Shown one piece after another: positions 14,880 to 23,347 of a stretch of 64,000 nt of DNA; the stretch's first letter is position 1; every line of letters begins with the position of its first letter. The position numbers and the translations under genes are program-made. This DNA comes from Peptoanaerobacter stomatis (GTDB lineage Bacteria; Bacillota; Clostridia; Peptostreptococcales; Filifactoraceae), in NCBI RefSeq assembly GCF_000238095.2, contig NZ_JH815225.1, positions 850,012-914,011 on the forward strand, read 5' to 3'. The notes under the pieces were generated by a model that was not told where the DNA came from, ran no database searches, and saw nothing but the letters and a program-made list of their open reading frames with translations.

Positions 14880-15894
14880 TAATCAATCTCCTTAATGAAT
14901 GCTCCATTGTTCCACCCACATTACAATCATCTATCTTCCAATATGTCTCAATAAATTTATCATTAATCTTATAAGTTTTTACATTGAGTTTTACACAATT
15001 CAAAAAACCATGTCCTATGTTTATTCCTGTCTTTAAAGTAATATTCTTATATATATTACTTGCTGATACTGCGTCCTTTTGAGCTATATCATATAGCGTC
15101 TGATAGTCAAGCACATCATCTACAGTTTTAAAATCAACAATCTCACGACCACGATTTACTGTGCTTGATAAGCTGTTAGGATTATTGTTGATATACACAG
15201 CTCTAAGCGGCGCTATCTGACTGTTGTTAGTAGCCCTCACAAATACATTAGGTATATTGAAAAGGTCAATTTCTTCTTGAGTATCTTCAAGTATTAGGCA
15301 TCCGTCACTGTCCGAAATGTCGTTGTATTCAATGTCGATTTTTCTGTTTTCAGGCAAAATATAAGGACGAGTTACAAAGTATCCGTCCTTATCTGAATAT
15401 AAGCTTTCATAATTTATAATTTTTAAAAGATAGTTAATGACATCAAGTCTTGATGTACCTATCTCAAAATCTGCATCAGCCTTTGTTACATAAGATTGTA
15501 GTTGTATCTTGTGCTTTGCTCCTTGCAACTGCTTTATCGCTTCATCTATAATGTTACTACCTGCTTTGATTGTAAGTCTTTCCTTAAGTTTGTTTTCTTC
15601 AAGAATCAATAACTTGTCAAAACACTCAATTTCACGACTATAAGAACCATAAACCTTTCGTGAATTTGATATTAAAAGCGTTGCCAATGTATCTTCTACA
15701 TCATTTATTTTACAAGATATCTGTATCAAATCATTGTTAAAGTCAATATCTTCGCTATTTTCAATTGTAAGATTTGCGGAGTATTTGAGTTTTGCAAGGC
15801 TATCATGAGATATTGAGCACTTTACCACCTTTAAAAGACGCTTTATATTTTCTTTTTTATCAAGTAGTCTATATTTGAATTTGATTATTCTCAT
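14872..15894 (-). CDS. Tail-associated protein (baseplate / tail endopeptidase position)
   Basis: About 340 residues starting MRIIKFKYRLLDKKENIKRLL. The ATG at 15894 is chosen because it overlaps the stop of the preceding gene as ATGA; an in-frame upstream ATG at 15945 would give a 51-nt overlap. The sequence is beta-rich and resembles the tail proteins placed after the distal tail protein in siphophages, which form the hub and may carry a peptidase. No catalytic triad was identified. Confidence 0.7.
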   Translation of the reverse strand: MRIIKFKYRLLDKKENIKRLLKVVKCSISHDSLAKLKYSANLTIENSEDIDFNNDLIQISCKINDVEDTLATLLISNSRKVYGSYSREIECFDKLLILEENKLKERLTIKAGSNIIDEAIKQLQGAKHKIQLQSYVTKADADFEIGTSRLDVINYLLKIINYESLYSDKDGYFVTRPYILPENRKIDIEYNDISDSDGCLILEDTQEEIDLFNIPNVFVRATNNSQIAPLRAVYINNNPNSLSSTVNRGREIVDFKTVDDVLDYQTLYDIAQKDAVSASNIYKNITLKTGINIGHGFLNCVKLNVKTYKINDKFIETYWKIDDCNVGGTMEHSLRRLINV

Positions 15895-18125
15895 GACGTA
15901 ATCCACTCCCAACCTACCATATCCTTTTCGCCATTTAAAATCCACGTAGCATCAATTAACACTTCTTTTAGCGTCTTATCTCCGTCACTGCTTTCATAAG
16001 CTTCAACTTTATTTTCGACTTCAATAAGTTCAAATGACACTTTTACCCATGTTGGTATCCTAAAAATGTACTCTTGTTTAAGATTTGATATACCGCAAAA
16101 TAAAGCCTTACCCCTATTATCTCTGTAAAAAAGAGTTTTTTTAGAGTTATATAAAGATAAAAGTAGGTCAAAATCTGCTAACTGCATTTCAAAAGTAAAA
16201 CTGCCTTTCATATATTCAGTTGAGCCGTCATCTTCTACTATCATCTTTTTACTGCCAAGATACTTAACAAATGTCCTATTTCTAACTATTTCAAAGCCTG
16301 TAGCGTAGTTGAATTTAAGATTTGTTTTTTGTGATGTATCTTCTGCATCGCATAGTAAAAACCCTTTTATGTCAACTGATATACTTTTAATATCACTTTC
16401 AGTGACAGCATCATGTTTAGATTTTGATATTATCTTATATCTCAATTCAATATTGCCCGGTATATAGTAATCAATAAATGTACCATTTGAGCCTAAACCC
16501 TTGGCTACAAGTTTGAATTTGCCTTTTCCATCAGCTCTCCATATCTGATTTTCTTTAAAATCTGTATCTATTTCGCTATGAAAATTAATCAATACGGAGT
16601 GATTAGTTTGATTTGCATTGATAGTAAATGTAGCCGGAGCAAGTGTTGTAAAAGATACAAATATATCTTTACTTGCATAATCAGACCACAATTCATATTG
16701 ATTTTTTGTTCTGATTTTTAATATATAAGTTGTGTTATTTTCAAGGTTTGCAGTTGTACTATAAGTTGAAATATCATTTTCGACGATATTGCTATCTTCA
16801 ATCAGTGTATCAGCCTTATATATCAATACCTGATAAGCCCTTTGCTTACCATCAGGATTCCATACAAAAATAGGTTTTGAAGTATTGTAATTACTTTTTT
16901 CTTCAAATGTAGGCGGTTTAGGCTTAGAGATAGTTTCAAAGACAGCTTCTCTTGTATCCTGTACCTCTTCGCCGTAAACGGTATTATATACATACAGTAT
17001 CAACTTTATACTGCCTACACTGAGATAGTTTTCAGGTAATGTTAGATTGTTTTCGTTTGTACCTGTAAATTGTCCTTTTTGCACATTATTTTCAAGAATT
17101 TGTAGCATCCATTTCTTTTGATTTATTGATGACCAAGCTATCTCTATAGGAAATGAACTATTTCTTACACTTCCGTTAGGCTCTAAGCCTAATATCTGTA
17201 CCTTTGGATTATTAGTTACATTATAGCTTTCTATATGGACAACTTCTGTATATCCATCTGATACAGTTAGCTTAAAGTCAATTAAGCCATTATATATAGT
17301 ATTTGCAGGAATTGTTACTATCTTAAGAGTTGTACCTGTATAAGTTTTTATAACTTTATTATCACTGATTAATTCGAGTTTATACGTTGCTTGAGTTTCA
17401 CATTCCCACGACACATTTATATCAGCAAGAGGATTTATAGTGCCTGTAGGCTTGAATTGTGATATCTTAACCGTCGGCTGTTTTAGTGTTATACTTGTCT
17501 TTTCACTTGCCCAAGCACTTGATGAAAGGTTACCGTTATCTGAATATAAGACTTTGACAGTTATATCTACTTTTTGACCGTCAGCGAATGTATTAGCCGG
17601 GATAGTATGCATTGTTTCTGTATTGCCTGTTTTAGTATAGATAGTATTACCGCCTGTAACTGCTGTTATCTCATACTTTTCCTGTCTTTCACTTTGCCAA
17701 GTTACTACAATATCTTTCCTTGGTGCAGATGAATCTATATTAAGATTAGATATAGTAGGTAGTACTGTGTCCTTTAATTTAGCTGTACATTCATAAGTTA
17801 TATATAAATGTCCATAAAGCGTGCTACCGTTATATCTGAAAGGTCTTAACCCGTTTATTCCATTTCTTTGATATTCACTGTTTGCACCTTCCAATTTTAA
17901 GTCAAGATATGATTTTGTTTTTCTTGTAAAGTAAAATCTGACACTTTGTATATTCCCTGCGACTATATAACCCTCAATTTTATCATAGCCTTGTAAACCT
18001 GACGCTGAAAGATGTATAGTAAGGTCAGTGATTTCATATTTTGTATTATCTCTTAGCTTTTCAACTCTTGTATCGAAAGTATCTTTTTCTCCGTCAAATC
18101 TCAAGACACCTGCATATTGTTCCAT
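15891..18125 (-). CDS. Tail-tip protein with Ig/FN3-like repeats and Dit-like C-terminus
   Basis: A 744-residue structural protein. After an N-terminal beta domain (about 1-110) come several fibronectin/Ig-like repeats (about 115-480) with recurring VTWQSE, VSWECE, IAWSS and VWNPD motifs. The C-terminal part from about residue 590 (GFLLCDAED, then GSFTFEMQLADFDLLLSLY and LFYRDNRGKALFCGI) resembles a distal tail or receptor-binding hub. Exposed Ig-like repeats in tail proteins are thought to bind cell-surface carbohydrate weakly. It starts one base after the tape measure stop. Confidence 0.75.
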   Translation of the reverse strand: MEQYAGVLRFDGEKDTFDTRVEKLRDNTKYEITDLTIHLSASGLQGYDKIEGYIVAGNIQSVRFYFTRKTKSYLDLKLEGANSEYQRNGINGLRPFRYNGSTLYGHLYITYECTAKLKDTVLPTISNLNIDSSAPRKDIVVTWQSERQEKYEITAVTGGNTIYTKTGNTETMHTIPANTFADGQKVDITVKVLYSDNGNLSSSAWASEKTSITLKQPTVKISQFKPTGTINPLADINVSWECETQATYKLELISDNKVIKTYTGTTLKIVTIPANTIYNGLIDFKLTVSDGYTEVVHIESYNVTNNPKVQILGLEPNGSVRNSSFPIEIAWSSINQKKWMLQILENNVQKGQFTGTNENNLTLPENYLSVGSIKLILYVYNTVYGEEVQDTREAVFETISKPKPPTFEEKSNYNTSKPIFVWNPDGKQRAYQVLIYKADTLIEDSNIVENDISTYSTTANLENNTTYILKIRTKNQYELWSDYASKDIFVSFTTLAPATFTINANQTNHSVLINFHSEIDTDFKENQIWRADGKGKFKLVAKGLGSNGTFIDYYIPGNIELRYKIISKSKHDAVTESDIKSISVDIKGFLLCDAEDTSQKTNLKFNYATGFEIVRNRTFVKYLGSKKMIVEDDGSTEYMKGSFTFEMQLADFDLLLSLYNSKKTLFYRDNRGKALFCGISNLKQEYIFRIPTWVKVSFELIEVENKVEAYESSDGDKTLKEVLIDATWILNGEKDMVGWEWITS

Positions 18126-18126
18126 A

Positions 18127-20133
18127 TCATATCACCCCTTGCCTTGATATAGTCCTTTGAATATACGGCATATTTTTTGTATCTTGCCTTAATGCTCTTA
18201 TTTCTTGCAACAACGCAATCAAAACATCTGTATTGCCTGTTTTTTCAATAGCTTTTGCCATTATTCCGTCGAGTTTATCAATCGGCAACACTGCCTCTTT
18301 TCCCGCCTCGCCGACACCTATTACAGACGGAGAGTCAAATATACCCCCTTGAGCATACCATTTGATACCCGCTGATATTTTAGGTACTTGTGGCGGATTT
18401 AATGAGAATTTACCGCTTATACTAATGTCTGGTAAAGGTATTTTAGGTCGTTCAATGTTAGGAAATTTAAGAGGCTTTTTAAGAAATCCTGTTATTTTAT
18501 CCCAAATACTTTTAAAAAAATCAAATATACCTTGAAATTTATCACTTGCATTATTTTTCAAAGCCTCTAATCCGCTAACAAATTTATCTTTTACATTACC
18601 CGCAAATTCTGACGCTCCGCTTTTCCATTCATTTACAGTATTTTTTATATTTTCTTTTGTATCATTTGCCCAATTTACTGCGCCGTCTTTTAACTCTCCC
18701 AAACCTTTACCAATATTACTAACTGCACCTGAAACCGCACCTTTAATATTGTCCCAATCTTTTACAACTCCATACACAATTAAGCCTACTGCTACCAATG
18801 CGGCGACTACTAATGCAATCGGGCCTAATAAGGATGTAAAAGACATTCCTAAAAATGTTATTCCACCTGCTCCTGCTGTTGCTGAAGCACCAGTTGCTAC
18901 TGCTCCTGCTCCAAATATTGCCATTTTGCCAGTAAGAAATGCTAATCCTAATGACATTTGACCGATTGTAGTTAGCACAGGTGCTAATACAGCTAATAAT
19001 CCACCCACAGCCAATACTACTGTAACGATAGTGGGATCTAATTTTGAGATTGCCTTTGCTATTTCACCTATAAAATTAACAATGCTATCCATGTGCGGAA
19101 GTAATGCTTCAGCAACTTTTGCCCCAAAAATACTCCCTATGCCATTTATTAGTCCTTTCATTGTATCTATCTTGTCATTAAAGGCATTTGCTTTGTCTAA
19201 TGTTTCTTGATCCAGCACTATCCCAAACTCTTTAGCTTGTTGAGTATATTTTTTTAAATCTTCAGTACCGCCTAAGATTAAAGGATTGAGTTCTTGTGCT
19301 GATTTTCCAAATAATTTCATAGCAAGAGCGTCTCTCTCGGCTTCGTTAGGTATCTTAGATAGTGCATTAATCACATCGTAAAAAACATCATTGCTATCTC
19401 TTAAATGCCCTGTATTGTCCGTAAAAGACACTCCAAGTTGTCTAAAAGCTTCTATCTGATCCTTACTCCCAGCTTTAGCATTAGCCATATTTTTAGTTAG
19501 TTTTGCCAAAGCTCCTGCCATAGTTCCAGTAGATACGTCAATAAGGTCTTCTGCATACTTGAAAGCCTGTAGCTCTTGCGTTGATAGTCCTGTAACTTTT
19601 GCTAATGTGTTTAGGTCATCAGCTGATACTCCAGCTTTTACTCCAAGAGCAACCATTCCTGCTGTCGCCACTCCAGCTACTGCTGATAATGCTGTTAGCT
19701 GACTACCTAAATCTTTTAATTTATTTCCTGCACTTTCAAATGTTGAGCTTATTTGTCCGAATGTTGTATTTACTTTGTTTGATTGTTCTTCAAAGTTTTT
19801 CAACTGCTCTTGAGCCTCTACAATCTCTCTTTGAAGTCGCCTGTAGTCCTCTTGATTTATTTCAATCCCTTGTGACATCTTTTCTTGTGCGTCTCTTTCA
19901 GCATTTTTCAAAACTTCCAACTTATTTTTAGTTTCTTCAACTGTTTTTGCTAAAAGCTGTTGTTTTTGTCTTAAAAGGTCAGTATTTTTAGGATCTAATT
20001 TCAAAGCTTTATCAACATATTTTAATTCATTTTGTAACTTACTTGTCTCTTTATTGACTTCCTTTAATGCTCTTTGAAGTGGCAGTGTATCTCCTCCTAT
20101 CTCAATAGATATACCTCTTATGTCTCCGGCCAT
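18127..20133 (-). CDS. Tail tape measure protein
   Basis: A 668-residue protein that sets tail length. N-terminal coiled coils (about residues 15-125) are followed by the TP901-type core (AGVATAGMVALGVKAGVSADDLNTLAKVTGLS). Hydrophobic segments lie around 365-460, and the C-terminus has repeated amphipathic Lys/Asn-rich helices plus SVIGVGEAGKEAVLPIDKL, which is typical of this family. Start ATG follows AGGAGGGCAAGTA. It would normally follow the tail chaperones directly, but here two moron units intervene. Confidence 0.92.
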   Translation of the reverse strand: MAGDIRGISIEIGGDTLPLQRALKEVNKETSKLQNELKYVDKALKLDPKNTDLLRQKQQLLAKTVEETKNKLEVLKNAERDAQEKMSQGIEINQEDYRRLQREIVEAQEQLKNFEEQSNKVNTTFGQISSTFESAGNKLKDLGSQLTALSAVAGVATAGMVALGVKAGVSADDLNTLAKVTGLSTQELQAFKYAEDLIDVSTGTMAGALAKLTKNMANAKAGSKDQIEAFRQLGVSFTDNTGHLRDSNDVFYDVINALSKIPNEAERDALAMKLFGKSAQELNPLILGGTEDLKKYTQQAKEFGIVLDQETLDKANAFNDKIDTMKGLINGIGSIFGAKVAEALLPHMDSIVNFIGEIAKAISKLDPTIVTVVLAVGGLLAVLAPVLTTIGQMSLGLAFLTGKMAIFGAGAVATGASATAGAGGITFLGMSFTSLLGPIALVVAALVAVGLIVYGVVKDWDNIKGAVSGAVSNIGKGLGELKDGAVNWANDTKENIKNTVNEWKSGASEFAGNVKDKFVSGLEALKNNASDKFQGIFDFFKSIWDKITGFLKKPLKFPNIERPKIPLPDISISGKFSLNPPQVPKISAGIKWYAQGGIFDSPSVIGVGEAGKEAVLPIDKLDGIMAKAIEKTGNTDVLIALLQEIRALRQDTKNMPYIQRTISRQGVI

Positions 20134-20167
20134 TTACTTGCCCTCCTTTCCTGATTTTTTGCATTAA

Positions 20168-20192
20168 AAAACCACTCTGTTTGAGTGGTTTT
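20168..20192. terminator. Terminator closing the repressor-antirepressor moron
   Basis: Arms AAAACCACTC (20168-20177) and GAGTGGTTTT (20183-20192). It is active in both directions and separates the moron from the tape measure gene. Confidence 0.9.
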
Positions 20193-20204
20193 CATTACCT
20201 GTTA

Positions 20205-20450
20205 TTATGCTCTTGCTTTATCTAACGCATCATATAAATTATTTATCTTATCATCAAGTAATATGGAATAATCATCCATCATCATTACAAGTGGAAATAT
20301 TCTTTGAGCTTCATACTTTAACATATTAGAATCATCATCTTTGCACAACACTTTATTGAAAAACCCTATTAATTCACTAACTAAGAACTTTACTTTTTCA
20401 CTTTCAGATGATATTCTTCCTATTTCATCTACTATTTCAAGTTGTGTCAT
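20205..20450 (-). CDS. Unknown protein cotranscribed with antirepressor
   Basis: An 81-residue acidic helical protein (MTQLEIVDEIGRISSESEKV). It begins immediately after the antirepressor stop and ends before a terminator, so it is the last gene of the moron. No family recognised. Confidence 0.6.
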   Translation of the reverse strand: MTQLEIVDEIGRISSESEKVKFLVSELIGFFNKVLCKDDDSNMLKYEAQRIFPLVMMMDDYSILLDDKINNLYDALDKARA

Positions 20451-20451
20451 C

Positions 20452-21243
20452 TTAAGCTACCTCCACTTCTATTGTATATGATACTTTATATGTTTTACCG
20501 TCTTTACTTATCACACTTGGATAACTATTATCTTCTAACCAATTTTGAATTTTAAAAATAACACTTTCTTTATATTGATATTCTGTTCCTACATGCCCAT
20601 TTCTTTCAAAACTTGTTAATTCTCGTTCATCATTTTCAATATCAACCTTTGATATTATTGCACCTATAGCTTTAGCATGTGGATTACCGTTTTTGGATAA
20701 TACACCTAATTTCTTTGCTATTGCTGTTTTATCATATAATCTTTGCTCCTGTTCCACTCTTTCCATAGGTATTTCAAGTCCGACTTTTCCATAAAGTTGG
20801 TTTAACATATATACTTGATACTCAGGTTTCATTCCGGCTTTTTCAAGTACAGGAAGTATAGTTCTTGCAGCATTATTTATAGATGATAATTTCTCCTGTT
20901 TCTTCTTAGGTGTTTGATACTCTCCTGTCTTTCTTATTGATGGTAGGACTTCACTTGTTACCCATTTCTTGAATTTCTTAGCGTTAGGTAGTTTACTTGA
21001 TAAAATTAAAGAGTATAGTCCACTTTCATTTATTACTATCATTTCACGTCTTTGACCTGATGCGGTGAAACACCTTGTCAGCTTATCATCTTCATCAACG
21101 TGTCTTTTTATTGCGTCTACTGTATCTTTGTATCCTAATCTTTCAGCAATATCTTTTCCAACAAACCAAGGTTCATTATCTATTGTTAAAACTCTTACTT
21201 GTCCAAATTCTTTATTTTCAAATATTTTTAGTTCATTATTCAT
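20452..21243 (-). CDS. Phage antirepressor with BRO-N domain
   Basis: A 263-residue protein. Residues 1-110 form a BRO-N/Ant domain (VRVLTIDNEPWFVGKDIAERLGYKD, INESGLYSLILSSKLP, FKKWVTSEVLPSIRKTG). A C-terminal winged-helix-like part follows (YDKTAIAKKLGVLSKNGNPHA). Such proteins inactivate phage repressors. The ribosome binding site GGAGGAGG lies 8 nt before the ATG. It sits behind a small ribbon-helix-helix gene with twin operators, an arrangement like arc-ant in P22, which predicts that the small protein represses this gene. Confidence 0.9.
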   Translation of the reverse strand: MNNELKIFENKEFGQVRVLTIDNEPWFVGKDIAERLGYKDTVDAIKRHVDEDDKLTRCFTASGQRREMIVINESGLYSLILSSKLPNAKKFKKWVTSEVLPSIRKTGEYQTPKKKQEKLSSINNAARTILPVLEKAGMKPEYQVYMLNQLYGKVGLEIPMERVEQEQRLYDKTAIAKKLGVLSKNGNPHAKAIGAIISKVDIENDERELTSFERNGHVGTEYQYKESVIFKIQNWLEDNSYPSVISKDGKTYKVSYTIEVEVA

Positions 21244-21326
21244 TGTTTTCCTCCTCCAAAAAATAAATTCTTGAAAGAAGTTTTTCCTTGTGATACAATA
21301 TAATAAAGAAAAAACTTTCTTTCTTG

Positions 21327-21374
21327 GAAGATTACTAATTGTCTTGGTCGGCGACAGTAATCTTCTATTTTTTT
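21327..21374 (+). terminator. Plus-strand terminator in the repressor-antirepressor interval
   Basis: Arms GAAGATTACT (21327-21336) and AGTAATCTTC (21356-21365), extended by GTC/GAC inside, are followed by TATTTTTTT on the plus strand, opposite to the gene direction. It could end an antisense transcript starting near a TATAAT at 21299-21304. On the minus strand the same hairpin lies in the leader before the antirepressor and lacks a T run. Confidence 0.6.
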
Positions 21375-21535
21375 AACTCGATATCAATTTTATCATTGAG
21401 CCATTTAGTTTTTGTTATATTTTTTTGTTTTAATTGTTTTTCAAATTCTTCTAATTTCTCTCTTTCAATTAAAACTCCAAAATCCTTTAACTTTTTTCTT
21501 CGTTCTTTGAAATATTCAGCTCTACTTTTCTGCAA
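21365..21535 (-). CDS. Small ribbon-helix-helix-type repressor (Arc-like)
   Basis: A 56-residue basic protein. The TTG at 21535 is chosen because AGGAGG lies 8 nt upstream; extension to an ATG at 21595 would run through the promoter. The pattern of a short N-terminal strand (GVLIEREKLEEFEKQLKQK) followed by ITKTKWLNDKIDIEL resembles ribbon-helix-helix repressors. Its promoter carries two 12-bp near-palindromes spaced by two helical turns, expected for autoregulation. It precedes the antirepressor on the same strand. Confidence 0.7.
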   Translation of the reverse strand: MQKSRAEYFKERRKKLKDFGVLIEREKLEEFEKQLKQKNITKTKWLNDKIDIELKK

Positions 21536-21554
21536 AATTAAAACCTCCTTTCTT

Positions 21555-21595
21555 GTATCTGAATACATTATATTTGTATCTGGATACTTTGTCAA
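21555..21595 (-). promoter_or_regulatory. Promoter and twin operators of the repressor-antirepressor moron
   Basis: On the minus strand TTGACA (21595-21590) and TATAAT (21572-21567) are spaced 17 bp. GTATCTGGATAC (21576-21587, plus-strand reading) lies in the spacer. GTATCTGAATAC (21555-21566) lies just after the -10. Their centres are 21 bp apart, so bound dimers would face the same side of the helix. Confidence 0.85.
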
Positions 21596-21639
21596 GAGAT
21601 TTTTTAAAAATTTTAGCCGACCACTAAAATTGCATTAAA

Positions 21640-21663
21640 AAAGACACCTTTTACAGTGTCTTT
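21640..21663. terminator. Terminator after the DUF4236 moron
   Basis: Arms AAAGACAC (21640-21647) and GTGTCTTT (21656-21663). It separates the DUF4236 gene from the promoter of the next moron. Confidence 0.85.
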
Positions 21664-21678
21664 AAAAGTATATTTTAT

Positions 21679-23064
21679 TTATTTTAAACCTAATTGTGCT
21701 TTTGATATCACCTTACCACCTTGAAACATCACATTTGCATTACTTATATTATCCGCTCCGTACCACATATACATTTCTGTTTTTAAATCTCCGCTTTTTA
21801 TTCCTAATTCTTCAAGTCCTTTTAATTCCATATCTGCTTGAGATAGTAATTCTCCCTGAGAGCCTATTATTTTTACAACCTCATCATATGTCATTCCTGT
21901 TTGAATTTTATTAAATTCATCAAGTGTTATTTTTTCGCTTGGTGTTATAAATCTGTTACCACTAAACATACCTATCAAAGCCAAAATTATAAAAGCAGGT
22001 AAAATAAATTTAGTATAATTTATTTTCTTTTTCTCTATTTGTGGGATAGGATAAGGTACTCTGTTTTGCTTTTTAGACTGTTTTATTTTTTCTTTTTCTA
22101 AAAAATCAGATATTTCTTTTTCTCTTTCCGCTGTTTCATCAGTATTAGTAATCACAAAATTTATCAAACCTAAATTTAATTCTCTTTCTTTCAATAAATC
22201 AAATACGTGATTTTTTATATAATACTCCTTTGTAAAATTATAATTTTCAAAAAACAGAAAACTATGTCTAATCAAATCTAAACGTTCAGTATTTCTCGGA
22301 TATATCTTCCCAATTATATTATTTTCAAATAATATATTTACACCTACAGCATCTTTTTGTAATTGTACTTCAAGAATAATTTGCTTTTCTACTTCATCTA
22401 TATTTTTAATATATTCTCTTAATACGTCATTTATAAAATCTGAATTAAGATTATTAATATATATAGGCATTGTTTCTTTCTTTAATACTTCTTGAGTTAT
22501 TAAAACAGGTTTTTCAAAACCATTTTCAATTATATCAACAAACCTTTCAGCCTGTTTAATATGTGTTTTAATATTGAATCTTAGATATCCAAGACAAGCA
22601 TTTTCGCTTCCAAACATTAAAAAATTTTCTTGTATCTCTGCCCTTTCTATCTCTGATGTTTCCCATTTTTTTGTTATCTGATTACTCTTACCATAGTTAT
22701 ATATTAATTCAATACTATTTTCGTCAGCGTAAAACAATGTATTGTCTATGCCCAAAAATCTTATAGTAAAAGTTTTTTTCTTAGTTTCATAGTTAATAGC
22801 AGAATTATAATTATATTCGTTAAAGGCATAATCGTTATAATCATATCTTTGACTTTTATTCCTTTTAGATTTTGCTCCTGAACCTAATGTACTCGTATAT
22901 GATACCCCTGTGCCCGGCACCCCTACTGTGCCTGTAACTCTTCCTTTTGAGTTCATAGTTACTCCTGCTCCTTTAGTACCTGCACTCAAACTTAAACCAG
23001 TCTTGCCTACATTTAATTTAACTCCTGAACCTAATTTTATACTTTTTCTAAAGCGAGTTCCCAT
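21679..23064 (-). CDS. DUF4236 protein with membrane helix and SmpA/OmlA-like C-terminus (moron)
   Basis: A 461-residue protein. Residues 1-65 are a DUF4236 domain (MGTRFRKSIKLGSGVKLNVG, then GLSLSAGTKG and GTGVSYTS). A long middle region has no recognised family. A membrane helix lies near 352-370. The C-terminal 85 residues (DEFNKIQTGMTYDEVVKIIG) resemble SmpA/OmlA or DUF3862 domains. It has its own promoter with an inverted repeat and its own terminator, and interrupts the usual chaperone-tape measure order, so it is a moron rather than a structural gene. Confidence 0.75.
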   Translation of the reverse strand: MGTRFRKSIKLGSGVKLNVGKTGLSLSAGTKGAGVTMNSKGRVTGTVGVPGTGVSYTSTLGSGAKSKRNKSQRYDYNDYAFNEYNYNSAINYETKKKTFTIRFLGIDNTLFYADENSIELIYNYGKSNQITKKWETSEIERAEIQENFLMFGSENACLGYLRFNIKTHIKQAERFVDIIENGFEKPVLITQEVLKKETMPIYINNLNSDFINDVLREYIKNIDEVEKQIILEVQLQKDAVGVNILFENNIIGKIYPRNTERLDLIRHSFLFFENYNFTKEYYIKNHVFDLLKERELNLGLINFVITNTDETAEREKEISDFLEKEKIKQSKKQNRVPYPIPQIEKKKINYTKFILPAFIILALIGMFSGNRFITPSEKITLDEFNKIQTGMTYDEVVKIIGSQGELLSQADMELKGLEELGIKSGDLKTEMYMWYGADNISNANVMFQGGKVISKAQLGLK

Positions 23065-23079
23065 AAGATTATCCCCCTT

Positions 23080-23125
23080 AGTATGATATTAAGATAACTA
23101 TATCAAACTAAGAAAATATTTTCAA
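23080..23125 (-). promoter_or_regulatory. Promoter with inverted-repeat operator for the DUF4236 gene
   Basis: Minus strand TTGAAA (23125-23120) and TATAGT (23102-23097) are 17 bp apart. An imperfect 10-bp inverted repeat (AGTATGATAT at 23080-23089 and ATATCAAACT at 23100-23109) overlaps the -10 and the start-proximal side, suggesting repression in the lysogen or by a phage regulator. Confidence 0.7.
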
Positions 23126-23130
23126 TACTT

Positions 23131-23347
23131 TTAAGTCAAATCTTTTATACTTCCCCAAACTTCTGTTTCTTCACCATCTCCTGTGTATTGGTCGTTTTGC
23201 TCAACGAAGATATCAACGAGTTGTCCGACTGTGAGTCCGTCAAGGTCTTTAATAGCGATATTCCTTGCGAGGCAACTTGCGATAAGTCTTGACGTAGTGA
23301 GAGTATCTTCTCCTTTGTATTCTGCATCCATATCTTCGTTTTTTTTT
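23131..23347 (-). CDS. Tail assembly chaperone, frameshifted C-terminal part (gpT-like)
   Basis: This frame continues from the 180-residue chaperone after a -1 shift at nine A residues (minus strand, 23347-23339). It encodes NEDMDAEYKGEDTLTTSRLI, then KDLDGLTVGQLVDIFVEQND, ending KDLT. Long-tailed phages commonly make a gpG and a longer gpGT chaperone by -1 frameshifting just before the tape measure gene. The first internal ATG (23331) has no convincing ribosome binding site, supporting a fusion product of about 185 residues. Confidence 0.75.

Noticed and set aside
23131..23331. Independent small gene starting at ATG 23331
   Set aside because: The conserved reading extends upstream of that ATG to the A9 run, and there is no ribosome binding site, so it is better explained as the frameshifted end of the tail chaperone.
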